Virus record (IMG/VR): IMGVR_UViG_3300034418_000523
Span: 1-23,477 of that record
Length of the DNA stretch: 23,477 nt
Reading direction: 5' to 3' (one strand)
DNA from: a virus
The number at the start of each line of letters is the position of its first letter. Within the stretch, counting starts at the first letter, position 1. Positions 1 through 6,514 of the stretch are shown piece by piece. A program made the position numbers and the translations under genes. The notes beneath the pieces are model-generated. The model had not been told where the DNA came from. It saw only the letters and a program-made list of their open reading frames with translations, and did no database searches.

Positions 1-102
1 CCTACAGGCACTGGCGGTGGCAACATCGGAATCGGAAATGTTCCGGTTGCAGGGGAAGATCAATTCTCTGGTACGCCTAGAGCAGTTGCCGGAGCAGGTT
101 AA
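1..102 (+). CDS. C-terminal end of an upstream CDS, probably the portal protein (partial)
   Basis: The first frame is open from the window edge to a TAA at 100-102. Its 33 visible residues are Gly-rich, including the stretch GTGGGNIGIGNVP, followed by an acidic-to-small tail ending AVAGAG. Low-complexity Gly/Pro tails are common at the C-terminus of podovirus portal proteins, and in T7-like genomes the portal gene sits directly before the scaffold and capsid genes, so portal is the expected neighbour. That assignment is inference from position, because no portal core is inside the window. The same DNA is also open in the second frame (see the 2-133 entry). The stretch looks more GC-rich than its surroundings, which would fit two overlapping coding frames. 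Confidence 0.5.
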   Translation, partial: PTGTGGGNIGIGNVPVAGEDQFSGTPRAVAGAG

Positions 103-133
103 AGAAGCAGCAAATAGAAAAGAGGAAATATGA
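2..133 (+). CDS. C-terminal end of a small helical protein overlapping the portal-like frame (partial)
   Basis: The second frame is open from the edge to a TGA at 131-133, which overlaps the next gene's ATG at 130 as ATGA, a classic translational-coupling arrangement. The visible 43 residues contain SESEMFRLQGKINSLVRLEQ and then a charged Lys/Glu end. This is an amphipathic helix with normal leucine spacing, not the skewed composition of a random frame. Small helical proteins of this kind between portal and scaffold are familiar in marine podoviruses, though I cannot name a family. Either this frame or the 1-102 frame could be the only real one. The protein-like sequence and the coupled stop make this one at least as likely, and both may be used. 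Confidence 0.55.
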   Translation, partial: LQALAVATSESEMFRLQGKINSLVRLEQLPEQVKEAANRKEEI

Positions 134-885
134 AAAAAAAGAGTTTATTAAAAGACGATAGCTTTCCAGATTTAAATAAAGACGGTGAAGTTACTTATGC
201 TGATGTATTAGAAGGCAGAGGTGCTTTTGCGGTTGGTGGTTCTCTTTTAGCAGATGATATGCCTGTAGAAGAAAACAAAATGGATGAACCTATGATGGAA
301 GAACCTATGGTTAAAGAACCTATGATGGATGAACCCATGATGGATGAGCCTGAAGAGGATATGCTTCCTGATGATGAGATGGAAGATGAATACTTAGATT
401 TTATTTTAGACGAAGCATTAGATAGCGAAGAAGAAGACTATCTAATGTCACAGTTACAAAGCAACGAACAACTTAGCGAAATATTCGACAAAGTTATAGA
501 CGTTGCACAAGAATTTGCTGGGTCTGGTCCTGTTGAAGGTCCGGGTTCAGGAGTCTCTGACAGCATACCCGCAAGGTTATCTGATGGAGAATTTGTCTTT
601 ACTGCTAAAGCTGTAGAAGAAATCGGAGCCGACAACTTAATGGCGATGATGAAAGATGCAGAAATGAAAGCAGATGATAGACAAGGTTTAGCTGAAGGTG
701 GAGAACCTGAAGAAGATACTGTTGAAATGGAGGTTGAAAAACCTGCAACTAAACAGGATATTAGAGTAGTGAAAACTACTGTAGATAATGGTGGTAAAGG
801 ATTATTAGATGAAGATGAAATATCTAAAAGTATTAAATCTAAAATGATGCTTGACAACCGAACTGGAAGACACGTCCAAAGCTAA
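130..885 (+). CDS. Acidic virion-module protein with EF-hand-like loop and SDSIPARLSDGEFV motif
   Basis: This 251-residue protein has a good ribosome site (AGAGGAAA) just before its ATG. Residues 14-25 read DLNKDGEVTYAD, matching the spacing of a calcium-binding EF-hand or dockerin loop (D14, N16, D18, E20, D25). Residues 51-74 are five Met-Glu-Pro pentapeptides. Residues 75-125 are strongly acidic and probably helical. Residues 139-175 hold GSGVSDSIPARLSDGEFVFT and a helix; Ser-Asp-x-Ile-Pro-Ala-x-Leu-Ser-Asp-Gly-Glu motifs of this type recur in phage structural proteins, but their role is not known to me. GG motifs occur at 36-37 and 190-191. It lies between the portal-like end and the scaffold, so a role in head assembly or packaging of internal proteins is plausible but unproven. 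T7 has no obvious counterpart at this place. Confidence 0.85.
   Translation: MKKKSLLKDDSFPDLNKDGEVTYADVLEGRGAFAVGGSLLADDMPVEENKMDEPMMEEPMVKEPMMDEPMMDEPEEDMLPDDEMEDEYLDFILDEALDSEEEDYLMSQLQSNEQLSEIFDKVIDVAQEFAGSGPVEGPGSGVSDSIPARLSDGEFVFTAKAVEEIGADNLMAMMKDAEMKADDRQGLAEGGEPEEDTVEMEVEKPATKQDIRVVKTTVDNGGKGLLDEDEISKSIKSKMMLDNRTGRHVQS
280..351 (+). repeat. In-frame tandem pentapeptide repeat (15-bp unit)
   Basis: This lies inside the acidic protein gene, residues 51-74. Five consecutive units follow the pattern Met-acidic-Glu-Pro-Met, with one variant unit beginning Val-Lys. The DNA copies differ at synonymous sites (for example GAACCT, GAACCC and GAGCCT), so the array is not a very recent slippage product. 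It probably forms an extended acidic, methionine-rich linker. Confidence 0.8.
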
Positions 886-896
886 ACAAACTTAAC

Positions 897-1012
897 GGTA
901 GGGCTACCTTATGTCATAAGCACCCTATCATTTTATAAACCGAAAGGCTACCTTTACATACAAGCCCTCTAGTCGACATAGAGCTACCTTGTGAACGAAG
1001 CCCCCGTAGGAG
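897..1012 (+). promoter_or_regulatory. Scaffold-gene leader with three bulged-hairpin repeats
   Basis: The 133 bases between the acidic protein gene and the scaffold hold no convincing ORF but show three copies of one unit: GCTACCTT, exactly seven bases, AAG, then a C-run. The units begin near 902, 946 and 982. Each can fold as a CTT/AAG stem with a 7-base loop, and in the first copy the stem extends to CTTATG/CATAAG. In copies 1 and 2 a GG before CTAC can pair with the following CC, leaving CTAC as a one-sided bulge. Copy 1 is preceded by GGTAG (897-901), which can pair with CTACC (904-908). Copy 3 is followed by GTAG (1006-1009), which overlaps the scaffold's Shine-Dalgarno AGGAG (1008-1012) and could pair with CTAC at 984-987. 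A regulatory RNA role is inference; the repeats themselves are directly visible. Confidence 0.6.
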
Positions 1013-1018
1013 AAGAAT

Positions 1019-1879
1019 ATGACTACAGAAGTACAAGAGGAAAATGCCAATCCTTACAACATGAACAAATCATGGCATACAGAAGATGAAGTAGGTTTTG
1101 AAGATGCAAATGGAGTTTTTTTCGAAAAGCCCAGAGCAAAAACAAAAGCTAATATAGAAGAACCTGTAGAACAGGCAGCTCAAGAGGAGACTCCAAAAGA
1201 CGAACCTTACAAGCGACCAGACTACAAGAAACGCTATGACGACTTGAAAAAACATTATGACTCTAAGTTAAATGAATTTAAGTCTAGAGAACAAGAGTTA
1301 TTAGAACAGGCTGCTGAAAACAGACCTAATTATGTAGCTCCTAAATCTCAAGAAGACTTAGAAAAGTTTAGAGAAGAGTATCCTGATGTCTACGAAGTTG
1401 TAGAAACTGTTTCTCATTTACAGGCTGAAGAGAAATCTAAAGACTTAAAAGAGAAGCTTGAAAGACTACAAGCTCGTGAGCAAGAACTACTTCGTAAAGA
1501 TGCTGAAAAGCGATTGATGGATAAGCATCCTGATTTTGAAGATATTCGCAACAGCGATGATTTTCATGGTTGGGCTAAAGAGCAGCCAAAGTCTATCCAA
1601 GATTGGGTATACAACAATGCTGACGATGCTGATCTAGCTTCAAGAGCTTTAGATTTGTTTAAGAAAGATATTGGTATGGATGTTGCACCGAAGAAGTCAC
1701 GTTCTAAACAGTCTAATAAATCTGCTGCTGATATGGTTTCCACTAAAACAACTAGTGTAGAACCACAGCAAGAGAAAATTTGGACTGAAAGGGAAATTGC
1801 AAAAATGTCTATAGCTGAATTTGACAAGCACGAAGCTGAGATAAGCCAAGCTATGCAAGAAGGCAGGATTGCAAAATAA
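1019..1879 (+). CDS. Capsid scaffold / capsid assembly protein
   Basis: This 286-residue protein is close to the length of T7 gp9 (307). It is highly charged, with no membrane segment. Residues 60-165 are Lys/Glu-rich and probably coiled coil. Residues 170-216 form a helical region starting HPDFEDIRNSDDFHGW, a pattern I associate with podovirus capsid-assembly proteins. A basic patch lies at 225-231 (KKSRSKQ), and residues 253-286 form a final helix with WTEREIAKMS. Scaffolds of tailed phages guide procapsid assembly and usually bind coat through a basic C-terminal helical region, which fits here. The gene directly precedes the major capsid gene, as in T7. Its AGGAG site sits 6 bases before the ATG, inside the repeat-bearing leader. 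Confidence 0.85.
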   Translation: MTTEVQEENANPYNMNKSWHTEDEVGFEDANGVFFEKPRAKTKANIEEPVEQAAQEETPKDEPYKRPDYKKRYDDLKKHYDSKLNEFKSREQELLEQAAENRPNYVAPKSQEDLEKFREEYPDVYEVVETVSHLQAEEKSKDLKEKLERLQAREQELLRKDAEKRLMDKHPDFEDIRNSDDFHGWAKEQPKSIQDWVYNNADDADLASRALDLFKKDIGMDVAPKKSRSKQSNKSAADMVSTKTTSVEPQQEKIWTEREIAKMSIAEFDKHEAEISQAMQEGRIAK

Positions 1880-1914
1880 TTAACTATTAACTAAAAACTT
1901 AGGAGAATATCAAC

Positions 1915-2889
1915 ATGGCTCAATATTTTGAACCCGGAACTGATACTAATGCTAACTTTGCAAACTCTGTAAGTGGACAAACTAATAGTTTCTTTTTACC
2001 TTCGGTTTACTCTAAAAAGGTTTTAAACTTTTTTAGAAAATCGTCTGTTATCGAAGCTATTACTAACACCGACTATGCCGGTGAAATCACTGCTTATGGA
2101 GACTCTGTAAAGATTATCAAAGAACCCGTTATCTCTGTGTCAGATTACACAAGAGGTAGCGATACTACTGCCACTAAACTAACAGACCAAGAAACATCTT
2201 TGGTTGTTGACAGTGCTAAAGCTTTTAAATTCATCGTAGATGATATTGAGAGCAAAATGTCACACGTCAACTTCAAAGAAGTAGCTTCAAGCTCTGCTGC
2301 ATATGCATTGAAAGATTCATATGATGCTGCTGTCTTAGCTGTTATGTTTGCTGGATTGTCTGCTTCATCACCTAACCACGTTTTAGGTTCTGACAACGCT
2401 ACTGATTTAGCTGCTGGAACTTTTGACGGTACAGGTAACCTAGACATAGGTTTTGATTCTAACGAACATGACCCTCTAGACCTTATGGGTAGAATGTCAA
2501 GACTATTAGACGAACAGAACGTACCTGAAGAAGGTCGTTGGTTTGTTGCAAGTCCTGATTTCTATGAAGTTCTAGGACAATCTAGTTCTAAATTGTTGTC
2601 AGTAGACTACAATGGTGGACAAGGTTCGATTAGAAACGGACTAGTATCAAGTGGAAAACTACGTGGATTTAGTATGTATAAATCAAACAACATTGCTGCA
2701 CCATCTAATGCTGCTGGTAAATGTTTGGCTGGACATATTTCATCTACAGCTACAGCTCAAGCTATCACTTCAACTGAGGTCCTTAGAGACCCTAGTTCTT
2801 TCGGTGATATCGTGAGAGGTCTTCATGTCTATGGTGCGAAAGTACTTAGAGATGAAGCAATTGTAGGTGCTTTCTACGGTATTGATTAA
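1915..2889 (+). CDS. Major capsid protein (T7-like)
   Basis: This 324-residue protein (T7 gp10A is 345) has the features expected of a podovirus coat protein. The N-terminal arm is rich in Asn and Ser. A segment SKKVLNFFRKSSVIEAITN is followed by a beta stretch with DSVKIIKEP (E-loop-like), then a long helix region with DDIESKMSHVNFKE. Alanine-rich central residues and a C-terminal beta segment ending LRDEAIVGAFYGID complete it. It should adopt the HK97 fold. A strong Shine-Dalgarno AGGAG precedes the ATG by 9 bases, and a strong hairpin terminator follows 10 bases after the stop, both fitting very high expression. Its position after the scaffold is diagnostic. The family call is by texture and synteny, not by an alignment. 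Confidence 0.9.
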   Translation: MAQYFEPGTDTNANFANSVSGQTNSFFLPSVYSKKVLNFFRKSSVIEAITNTDYAGEITAYGDSVKIIKEPVISVSDYTRGSDTTATKLTDQETSLVVDSAKAFKFIVDDIESKMSHVNFKEVASSSAAYALKDSYDAAVLAVMFAGLSASSPNHVLGSDNATDLAAGTFDGTGNLDIGFDSNEHDPLDLMGRMSRLLDEQNVPEEGRWFVASPDFYEVLGQSSSKLLSVDYNGGQGSIRNGLVSSGKLRGFSMYKSNNIAAPSNAAGKCLAGHISSTATAQAITSTEVLRDPSSFGDIVRGLHVYGAKVLRDEAIVGAFYGID

Positions 2890-2899
2890 TACCAACTTT

Positions 2900-2930
2900 G
2901 GGGGAGTCTTAGGACTCCTCCTCTTTTTTT
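2900..2930 (+). terminator. Rho-independent terminator after the capsid gene
   Basis: A nine-pair stem (2900-2908 with 2913-2921, including one G-T wobble) closes a four-base TTAG loop. It is followed by TCTTTTTTT at 2922-2930. It lies between the capsid stop and the next ribosome site and should reduce read-through after the most abundant transcript. Confidence 0.9.
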
Positions 2931-2959
2931 AACGCATAAATTTTACAGAGGTAAATAAT

Positions 2960-3436
2960 ATGGCAATAGTAAACATAAGAGACACTGGTCGAAACTCAGC
3001 AAGAACATCTGATGTTCGTGAGTTAGCGACTAAGGTCCAAAAACCTTCAGACACTGAAGCAATTACCGCAGCAAATACCATTACCGCAGCAGAATCTGGC
3101 ACACGTTACGTTTTAAATGTAGCAGCAGCTAAAATTCAAACTCTACCTACTCCAGCAGCAGGATTAGAGTACTGGTTTTACATTGGAGCAACAGAACCTA
3201 CTGGTACACATACCGTAGTTACAGCATCCAGTGCTAATATCATTGTGGGTAACGTATCTTCTCCGGAAGATGCAGCAGGAAGTGTAGCAACTGTTACAGA
3301 TGCAGATACAATCTCATTTGTAGCTAACAAGGCAGTACATGGCGATTTTGTTCATGTATGGTCTGATGGCACTAACTGGTATCTTGATGGACAATGTAAA
3401 GTCCAAGACGGTATAACAACAACCCAAGCAGGTTAA
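2960..3436 (+). CDS. Putative capsid decoration / head-surface protein
   Basis: This 158-residue protein is rich in Ala, Thr, Val and Ser, with no membrane segment or long helix. It has a short polar arm (1-40) and then a probable beta-sandwich in which Thr-Val-rich strands alternate with Gly/Asp turns. Near the end lies HVWSDGTNWYLDGQCKVQDG, an ending reminiscent of small head-decoration or fibre-like phage proteins. The gene sits immediately after the coat gene between two near-identical terminator hairpins, with its own AGAGG ribosome site. It is therefore a single-gene cassette whose expression is set apart from both sides, as expected of an abundant head component. I do not recognise a specific family. 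A small head-fibre or tail-adaptor role is the main alternative. Confidence 0.65.
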   Translation: MAIVNIRDTGRNSARTSDVRELATKVQKPSDTEAITAANTITAAESGTRYVLNVAAAKIQTLPTPAAGLEYWFYIGATEPTGTHTVVTASSANIIVGNVSSPEDAAGSVATVTDADTISFVANKAVHGDFVHVWSDGTNWYLDGQCKVQDGITTTQAG

Positions 3437-3471
3437 TATACAGTTTTAAGGTATTGACGAAACAGTCTAAC

Positions 3472-3500
3472 GGGGGAGTTTCCGGACTCCTCCACTTTTA
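3472..3500 (+). terminator. Second terminator-like hairpin, near-copy of the one at 2900
   Basis: A nine-pair stem (3472-3480 with 3485-3493, with two G-T wobbles) closes a TCCG loop. The outer eight pairs are identical to those of the hairpin at 2900-2921, including the first G-T wobble. The tail is ACTTTTA, a weaker U-tract, so this may be a partial terminator or an RNA-stabilising 3' end rather than a full stop. Confidence 0.65.
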
Positions 3501-3511
3501 AAGGAATAATT

Positions 3512-3691
3512 ATGAAAATGTATGGAATGAAAAGAAAACAACGTGCTTATGGTTCTACAAAACCTGAAAGAAAACAAGCTAGTATGGGTCGCATGATGTA
3601 TGGTAAAGGTGGTTATGCTAGTATTCAAGACATGGAAAAACAATGCATGACTAAAACTGATTACAACGAAAGCTTAAAAAGCAAAGATTAA
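3512..3691 (+). CDS. Small basic Met/Lys-rich protein with KGG motif (59 aa)
   Basis: The ATG at 3512 follows AAAGGA by a proper spacing, and the frame runs 59 codons to the TAA at 3689-3691. The product is Met- and Lys-rich (it starts MKMYGMKRKQRAYG) and contains MYGKGGYASIQDMEKQCMT at about residues 29-47, with a single cysteine. It has no signal peptide or membrane helix. It shares the K-G-G motif with several other genes here. The placement between decoration and tail-adaptor genes, the good ribosome site and the non-random composition support a real gene. The function is unknown to me; a minor virion component or head-tail joining helper is possible. Confidence 0.7.
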   Translation: MKMYGMKRKQRAYGSTKPERKQASMGRMMYGKGGYASIQDMEKQCMTKTDYNESLKSKD

Positions 3692-3696
3692 TTAGT

Positions 3697-3867
3697 ATGA
3701 AAGGCGTACCTCATTACAAAAGAGATGGAACTGAATGGAAAGGCAAGACTCATAAAATGCCTAACGGAGATTTACATACTAATACAAATCATACAAAAAC
3801 AAGTGTAAAACTATTTCACTTTAAAGATTTAAGTAAGAAAGCAAAACTAAAAGCTAAAGGTAAATAA
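3697..3867 (+). CDS. Small basic Lys/His-rich protein (56 aa)
   Basis: The frame starts at the ATG at 3697, five bases after the previous stop, and ends at the TAA at 3865-3867, which overlaps the next ATG as TAATG. The product has a His/Lys-rich N-terminal half with KRDGTEWKGKTHKMPNGDL at about 8-26 and a C-terminal basic helix with LFHFKDLSKKAKLKAK. I recall this pattern from short proteins of marine phages, without known function. The ribosome site is weak, so translation may depend on coupling to the preceding gene. Nucleic-acid binding is an obvious guess from its charge, but nothing in the sequence proves it. Confidence 0.7.
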   Translation: MKGVPHYKRDGTEWKGKTHKMPNGDLHTNTNHTKTSVKLFHFKDLSKKAKLKAKGK

Positions 3868-4634
3868 TGGCAACAACATATTTAGATTTAACTAACGAAG
3901 TACTAAGAGAACTCAATGAGATACCTCTTACGTCTGCAAACTTTTCAAGTGCTGTAGGACTTCAGCAGTTTACTAAGGATGCCATCAACAAGTCTATATT
4001 CGATATAGCAAATGAAGAACCACAGTTACCATTTTTTGCAGTAGGTGAAAGTGGTGGAACTGACCCATTCTATGGAAACGTGACAGTGGCTACAGTAGCT
4101 GGTACTAGATGGTACGAGTTAAAAGCTAGTAGCTCAAGCGTTCAAGACGATTACGCTTCGATAGACTGGGACGATTTTTATTTAACCACCATTAACGTGA
4201 GTGGTGAATCATCTCCTTTTGTCTCAAGAGGATTACAGTTTTTAAACTTAGCTGATTGGAAAAGATATTACAGAGACAACGAAAACATAGACGATGCAGA
4301 TTCACAGGCTTATGGTGAGCCTTGCAGAGTTATTAAATCACCAGATGGCAGGAAGTTTGGCTTAAGTCCAATCCCTGATAAAGTTTACAACGTACACTTC
4401 TATGCGTTTGAAAAGCCTACAAAGCTTTCAGCTCATGGAGATACCGTTGTATTCCCAGAACAATACACGAATGTTATAACTGCTAAAACAAGATACTATG
4501 TATGGCAGTTCAAAGAATCTCCACAACAAGCAGCTTTTGCTATGGATGATTACAAGAAAGCATTGAGGAGCATGAAATCTAATTTGATTAATCCTACTCC
4601 TCGTACTATGACAGACGATAGAAAGTACTTTTAA
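3867..4634 (+). CDS. Tail tubular protein A-like adaptor (head-tail connector ring)
   Basis: This 255-residue protein begins MATTYLDLTNEVLRELNEI, the typical first helix of podovirus adaptor proteins (T7 gp11, 196 residues; P22 gp4 serves the same place). It continues with helices containing FTKDAINKSIFDIANEEP (residues 37-54), then a beta-rich middle (80-190), and a C-terminal helix pair with TAKTRYYVWQFKESPQQA before ending near KYF. Such proteins form a dodecameric ring that docks on the portal and carries the tail nozzle. It overlaps the upstream stop by one base, with AAAGG upstream. It is longer than T7 gp11, with the excess in the middle beta region. The assignment rests on the helix pattern and on the order before the larger tube protein. 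Confidence 0.75.
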   Translation: MATTYLDLTNEVLRELNEIPLTSANFSSAVGLQQFTKDAINKSIFDIANEEPQLPFFAVGESGGTDPFYGNVTVATVAGTRWYELKASSSSVQDDYASIDWDDFYLTTINVSGESSPFVSRGLQFLNLADWKRYYRDNENIDDADSQAYGEPCRVIKSPDGRKFGLSPIPDKVYNVHFYAFEKPTKLSAHGDTVVFPEQYTNVITAKTRYYVWQFKESPQQAAFAMDDYKKALRSMKSNLINPTPRTMTDDRKYF

Positions 4635-4646
4635 TAGGAGAAAACA

Positions 4647-4889
4647 ATGAAAAGATTTTTAAAAGGTGTAGGTAAAGCAGCGTACAATATTAAAACAGCC
4701 CCCGTAAGGGCACAAGCAAAAGTAGTAGGAGCTGTAGCTGGAGCACTTCCGGGTAAAGCTGCAAAAGCTGTTTCTAATGCTGCAATGAAAGTTGCACAAC
4801 CTTTAAACAAAGGTGGTAGAGTTGGTTTAAATAAAGGCGGACAACCATCTTACAAAAATGGCGAAATGCCAACAGCCAAACCTAATTAA
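4647..4889 (+). CDS. Small basic Ala/Lys-rich protein with doublet GGRVxxxxGG motif (80 aa)
   Basis: An AGGAG site precedes the ATG. Residues 1-50 form a basic, alanine-rich amphipathic segment (KRFLKGVGKAAYNIK, then alternating small and Lys residues), probably helical and able to touch membrane or nucleic acid. Residues 53-65 read LNKGGRVGLNKGG, followed by a polar tail. The same GGRV-four-residues-GG doublet occurs near the N-terminus of the 675-residue protein encoded from 12672. It lies between the two tail-tube genes, a place with no T7 counterpart. The function is unknown; a minor virion or ejected protein is the best guess from its relatedness to other virion genes. Confidence 0.7.
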   Translation: MKRFLKGVGKAAYNIKTAPVRAQAKVVGAVAGALPGKAAKAVSNAAMKVAQPLNKGGRVGLNKGGQPSYKNGEMPTAKPN

Positions 4890-4899
4890 AAAATAATTT

Positions 4900-6510
4900 A
4901 TGGCAACATCACAACCTTATACAGTTGCATGTGCTGGTGGTTTAGTCAAAGCTTCTAATCAGATTGACTTACTTAAAACTCCCGGTGTAGCTACAGACCT
5001 TAGTAACTTTGAAGTTTCTATCGAAGGTGGTTATAGACGTATTAATGGTTTTAGTAGACTAGGAGCTGGTAGTGCAGCTCAAGTCAGTGGTAGTACTGAT
5101 ACTATTCTTGGAGTTATACCTTACGGTGATGGAGTTATAGCTTGTGCATCGACAGGGATATTCTTTAGTCAAGATGGCACAAGTTGGTTGAACGTAAGTA
5201 GAAGTTCAGTAGCTAGTAGTGGCGATAACTATACAGCCTTTACAGGTCGTAGTACACTATCAAGAACATCACAAGGACAAGTAAGTTTTGCATTGTTTGA
5301 AGGACCAACATACGATTATGGTATGTTAATGATTGCTGATGCAAATAATTTAATATATTATTTTAGAATGGAAGGTACTGGTGCTAACATTAACACTAGA
5401 ACTTTTTTTTCAGGAACAATAGACCCAACACACTCATCTACTAAAAAAGCTCAACATGTAACAATACATGACAAGCGTTTAGTTGCAGCAGGTGTTGAAG
5501 ATAATTTAAGTACAGTATTCTATAGTTCTTTATTAGACCCGACAAGTTTTAGTGGTAGTGGTGCAGGTTCAATAACTTTATCAGACCAAATAGTAGGTAT
5601 TAGAAGTTTCCGTCAAGAACTTTTTATATTTTGTAGAAACAGTATATTCAAGCTACAAGATATAAACGGTACACCGGTGGTAGTTCCAGTGGCAAAAAAC
5701 ATTGGGTGTCTATCAGGTTACAGTATCCAAGAGATAGGTGGTGACCTTATTTTCTTAGCACCCGATGGATTAAGAACGGTTGCTGGTACTGCAAGGATTG
5801 GAGACGTTGAGTTAGGTACAGTTAGTAAAGCTATACAACCTATTATTACACAGTTAGCAGAAAACATTAACAAGTTTGTAATATCAAGTGTTGTTATTAG
5901 AGAAAAGTCTCAGTATAGATTATTTTACACAGATACTACAGTTATCAATGCACAACAAAAAGGAATTATAGGAACACTTAGACCAAACGGGTTTGAGTGG
6001 TCAGAAACAAAAGGAATAGAAGTAACCAGTATAGGAGCTGGATTTAATGATGATGGTGTTGAAAAATATTTTCACGGTGATACTGATGGCTATGTGCTTG
6101 TACACGATTCAGGTAACGACTTTAATGGGTCTAACATACTTGCTAGATACGCCACACCAGACTATGACTACGGAGACTTAGGAACTTTAAAAACTTTACA
6201 CTATGTTAGAGTTTCTTGTTCAGCCGAAGGAGTTGTAACTCCAGCACTACAAATTAAATACGACTTTAACAGTCAAGATATTCCACAACCAACAAGTGAT
6301 TTTTCTTTTGGTACAGTTAATCCACCTGCAATCTTTGGAGATGCAGTGTTTAATGCAACAGTATTTGGTGGTACTGCAGCACCGATGATAAGAATACCAG
6401 TACAAGGAAGTGGTACAAGTAATAACTTTACAGTTGTTACAGAAGATACAAAACCACCATACAAGATAAATGGTTTATATATAGATTTTATACCTTCAGG
6501 TAGGAGATAA
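4900..6510 (+). CDS. Tail tubular protein B-like / tail hub protein
   Basis: This 536-residue, strongly beta-rich protein starts with a polar segment and residues ATDLSNFEVSIEGGYRRING (about 31-50). That pattern is typical of podovirus tail nozzle or hub proteins, where a short arm is followed by a propeller-like domain of repeated strands with Gly-Asp turns. The middle contains IYYFRMEG, LFIFCRNSIFKLQDING and LFYTDTTV strands. The C-terminal third is a probable beta-sandwich ending DFIPSGRR. It is shorter than T7 gp12 (794) and nearer P22 gp10 (472). Together with the adaptor it should build the tail tube and anchor fibres. No Shine-Dalgarno is visible; the ATG sits in an A/T-only run after the preceding stop. 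Confidence 0.75.
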   Translation: MATSQPYTVACAGGLVKASNQIDLLKTPGVATDLSNFEVSIEGGYRRINGFSRLGAGSAAQVSGSTDTILGVIPYGDGVIACASTGIFFSQDGTSWLNVSRSSVASSGDNYTAFTGRSTLSRTSQGQVSFALFEGPTYDYGMLMIADANNLIYYFRMEGTGANINTRTFFSGTIDPTHSSTKKAQHVTIHDKRLVAAGVEDNLSTVFYSSLLDPTSFSGSGAGSITLSDQIVGIRSFRQELFIFCRNSIFKLQDINGTPVVVPVAKNIGCLSGYSIQEIGGDLIFLAPDGLRTVAGTARIGDVELGTVSKAIQPIITQLAENINKFVISSVVIREKSQYRLFYTDTTVINAQQKGIIGTLRPNGFEWSETKGIEVTSIGAGFNDDGVEKYFHGDTDGYVLVHDSGNDFNGSNILARYATPDYDYGDLGTLKTLHYVRVSCSAEGVVTPALQIKYDFNSQDIPQPTSDFSFGTVNPPAIFGDAVFNATVFGGTAAPMIRIPVQGSGTSNNFTVVTEDTKPPYKINGLYIDFIPSGRR

Positions 6511-6514
6511 ACAA

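Noticed and set aside
902-1009. The leader repeats considered as a CRISPR array or attachment site
   Set aside because: Units are short, spacing is unequal (44 and 36), the constant parts flank a 7-base loop, and there are no cas, integrase or tRNA sequences nearby. A folded RNA leader fits better.
1879-1910. TTAACTA direct repeat before the capsid gene as a phage promoter
   Set aside because: It is only a 7-base AT-rich repeat with no matching copy before other genes; promoter status cannot be supported.
3454-3485. TTGACG before the second hairpin as a -35 box
   Set aside because: No -10-like hexamer occurs at a proper distance; the following bases are the G-rich hairpin.
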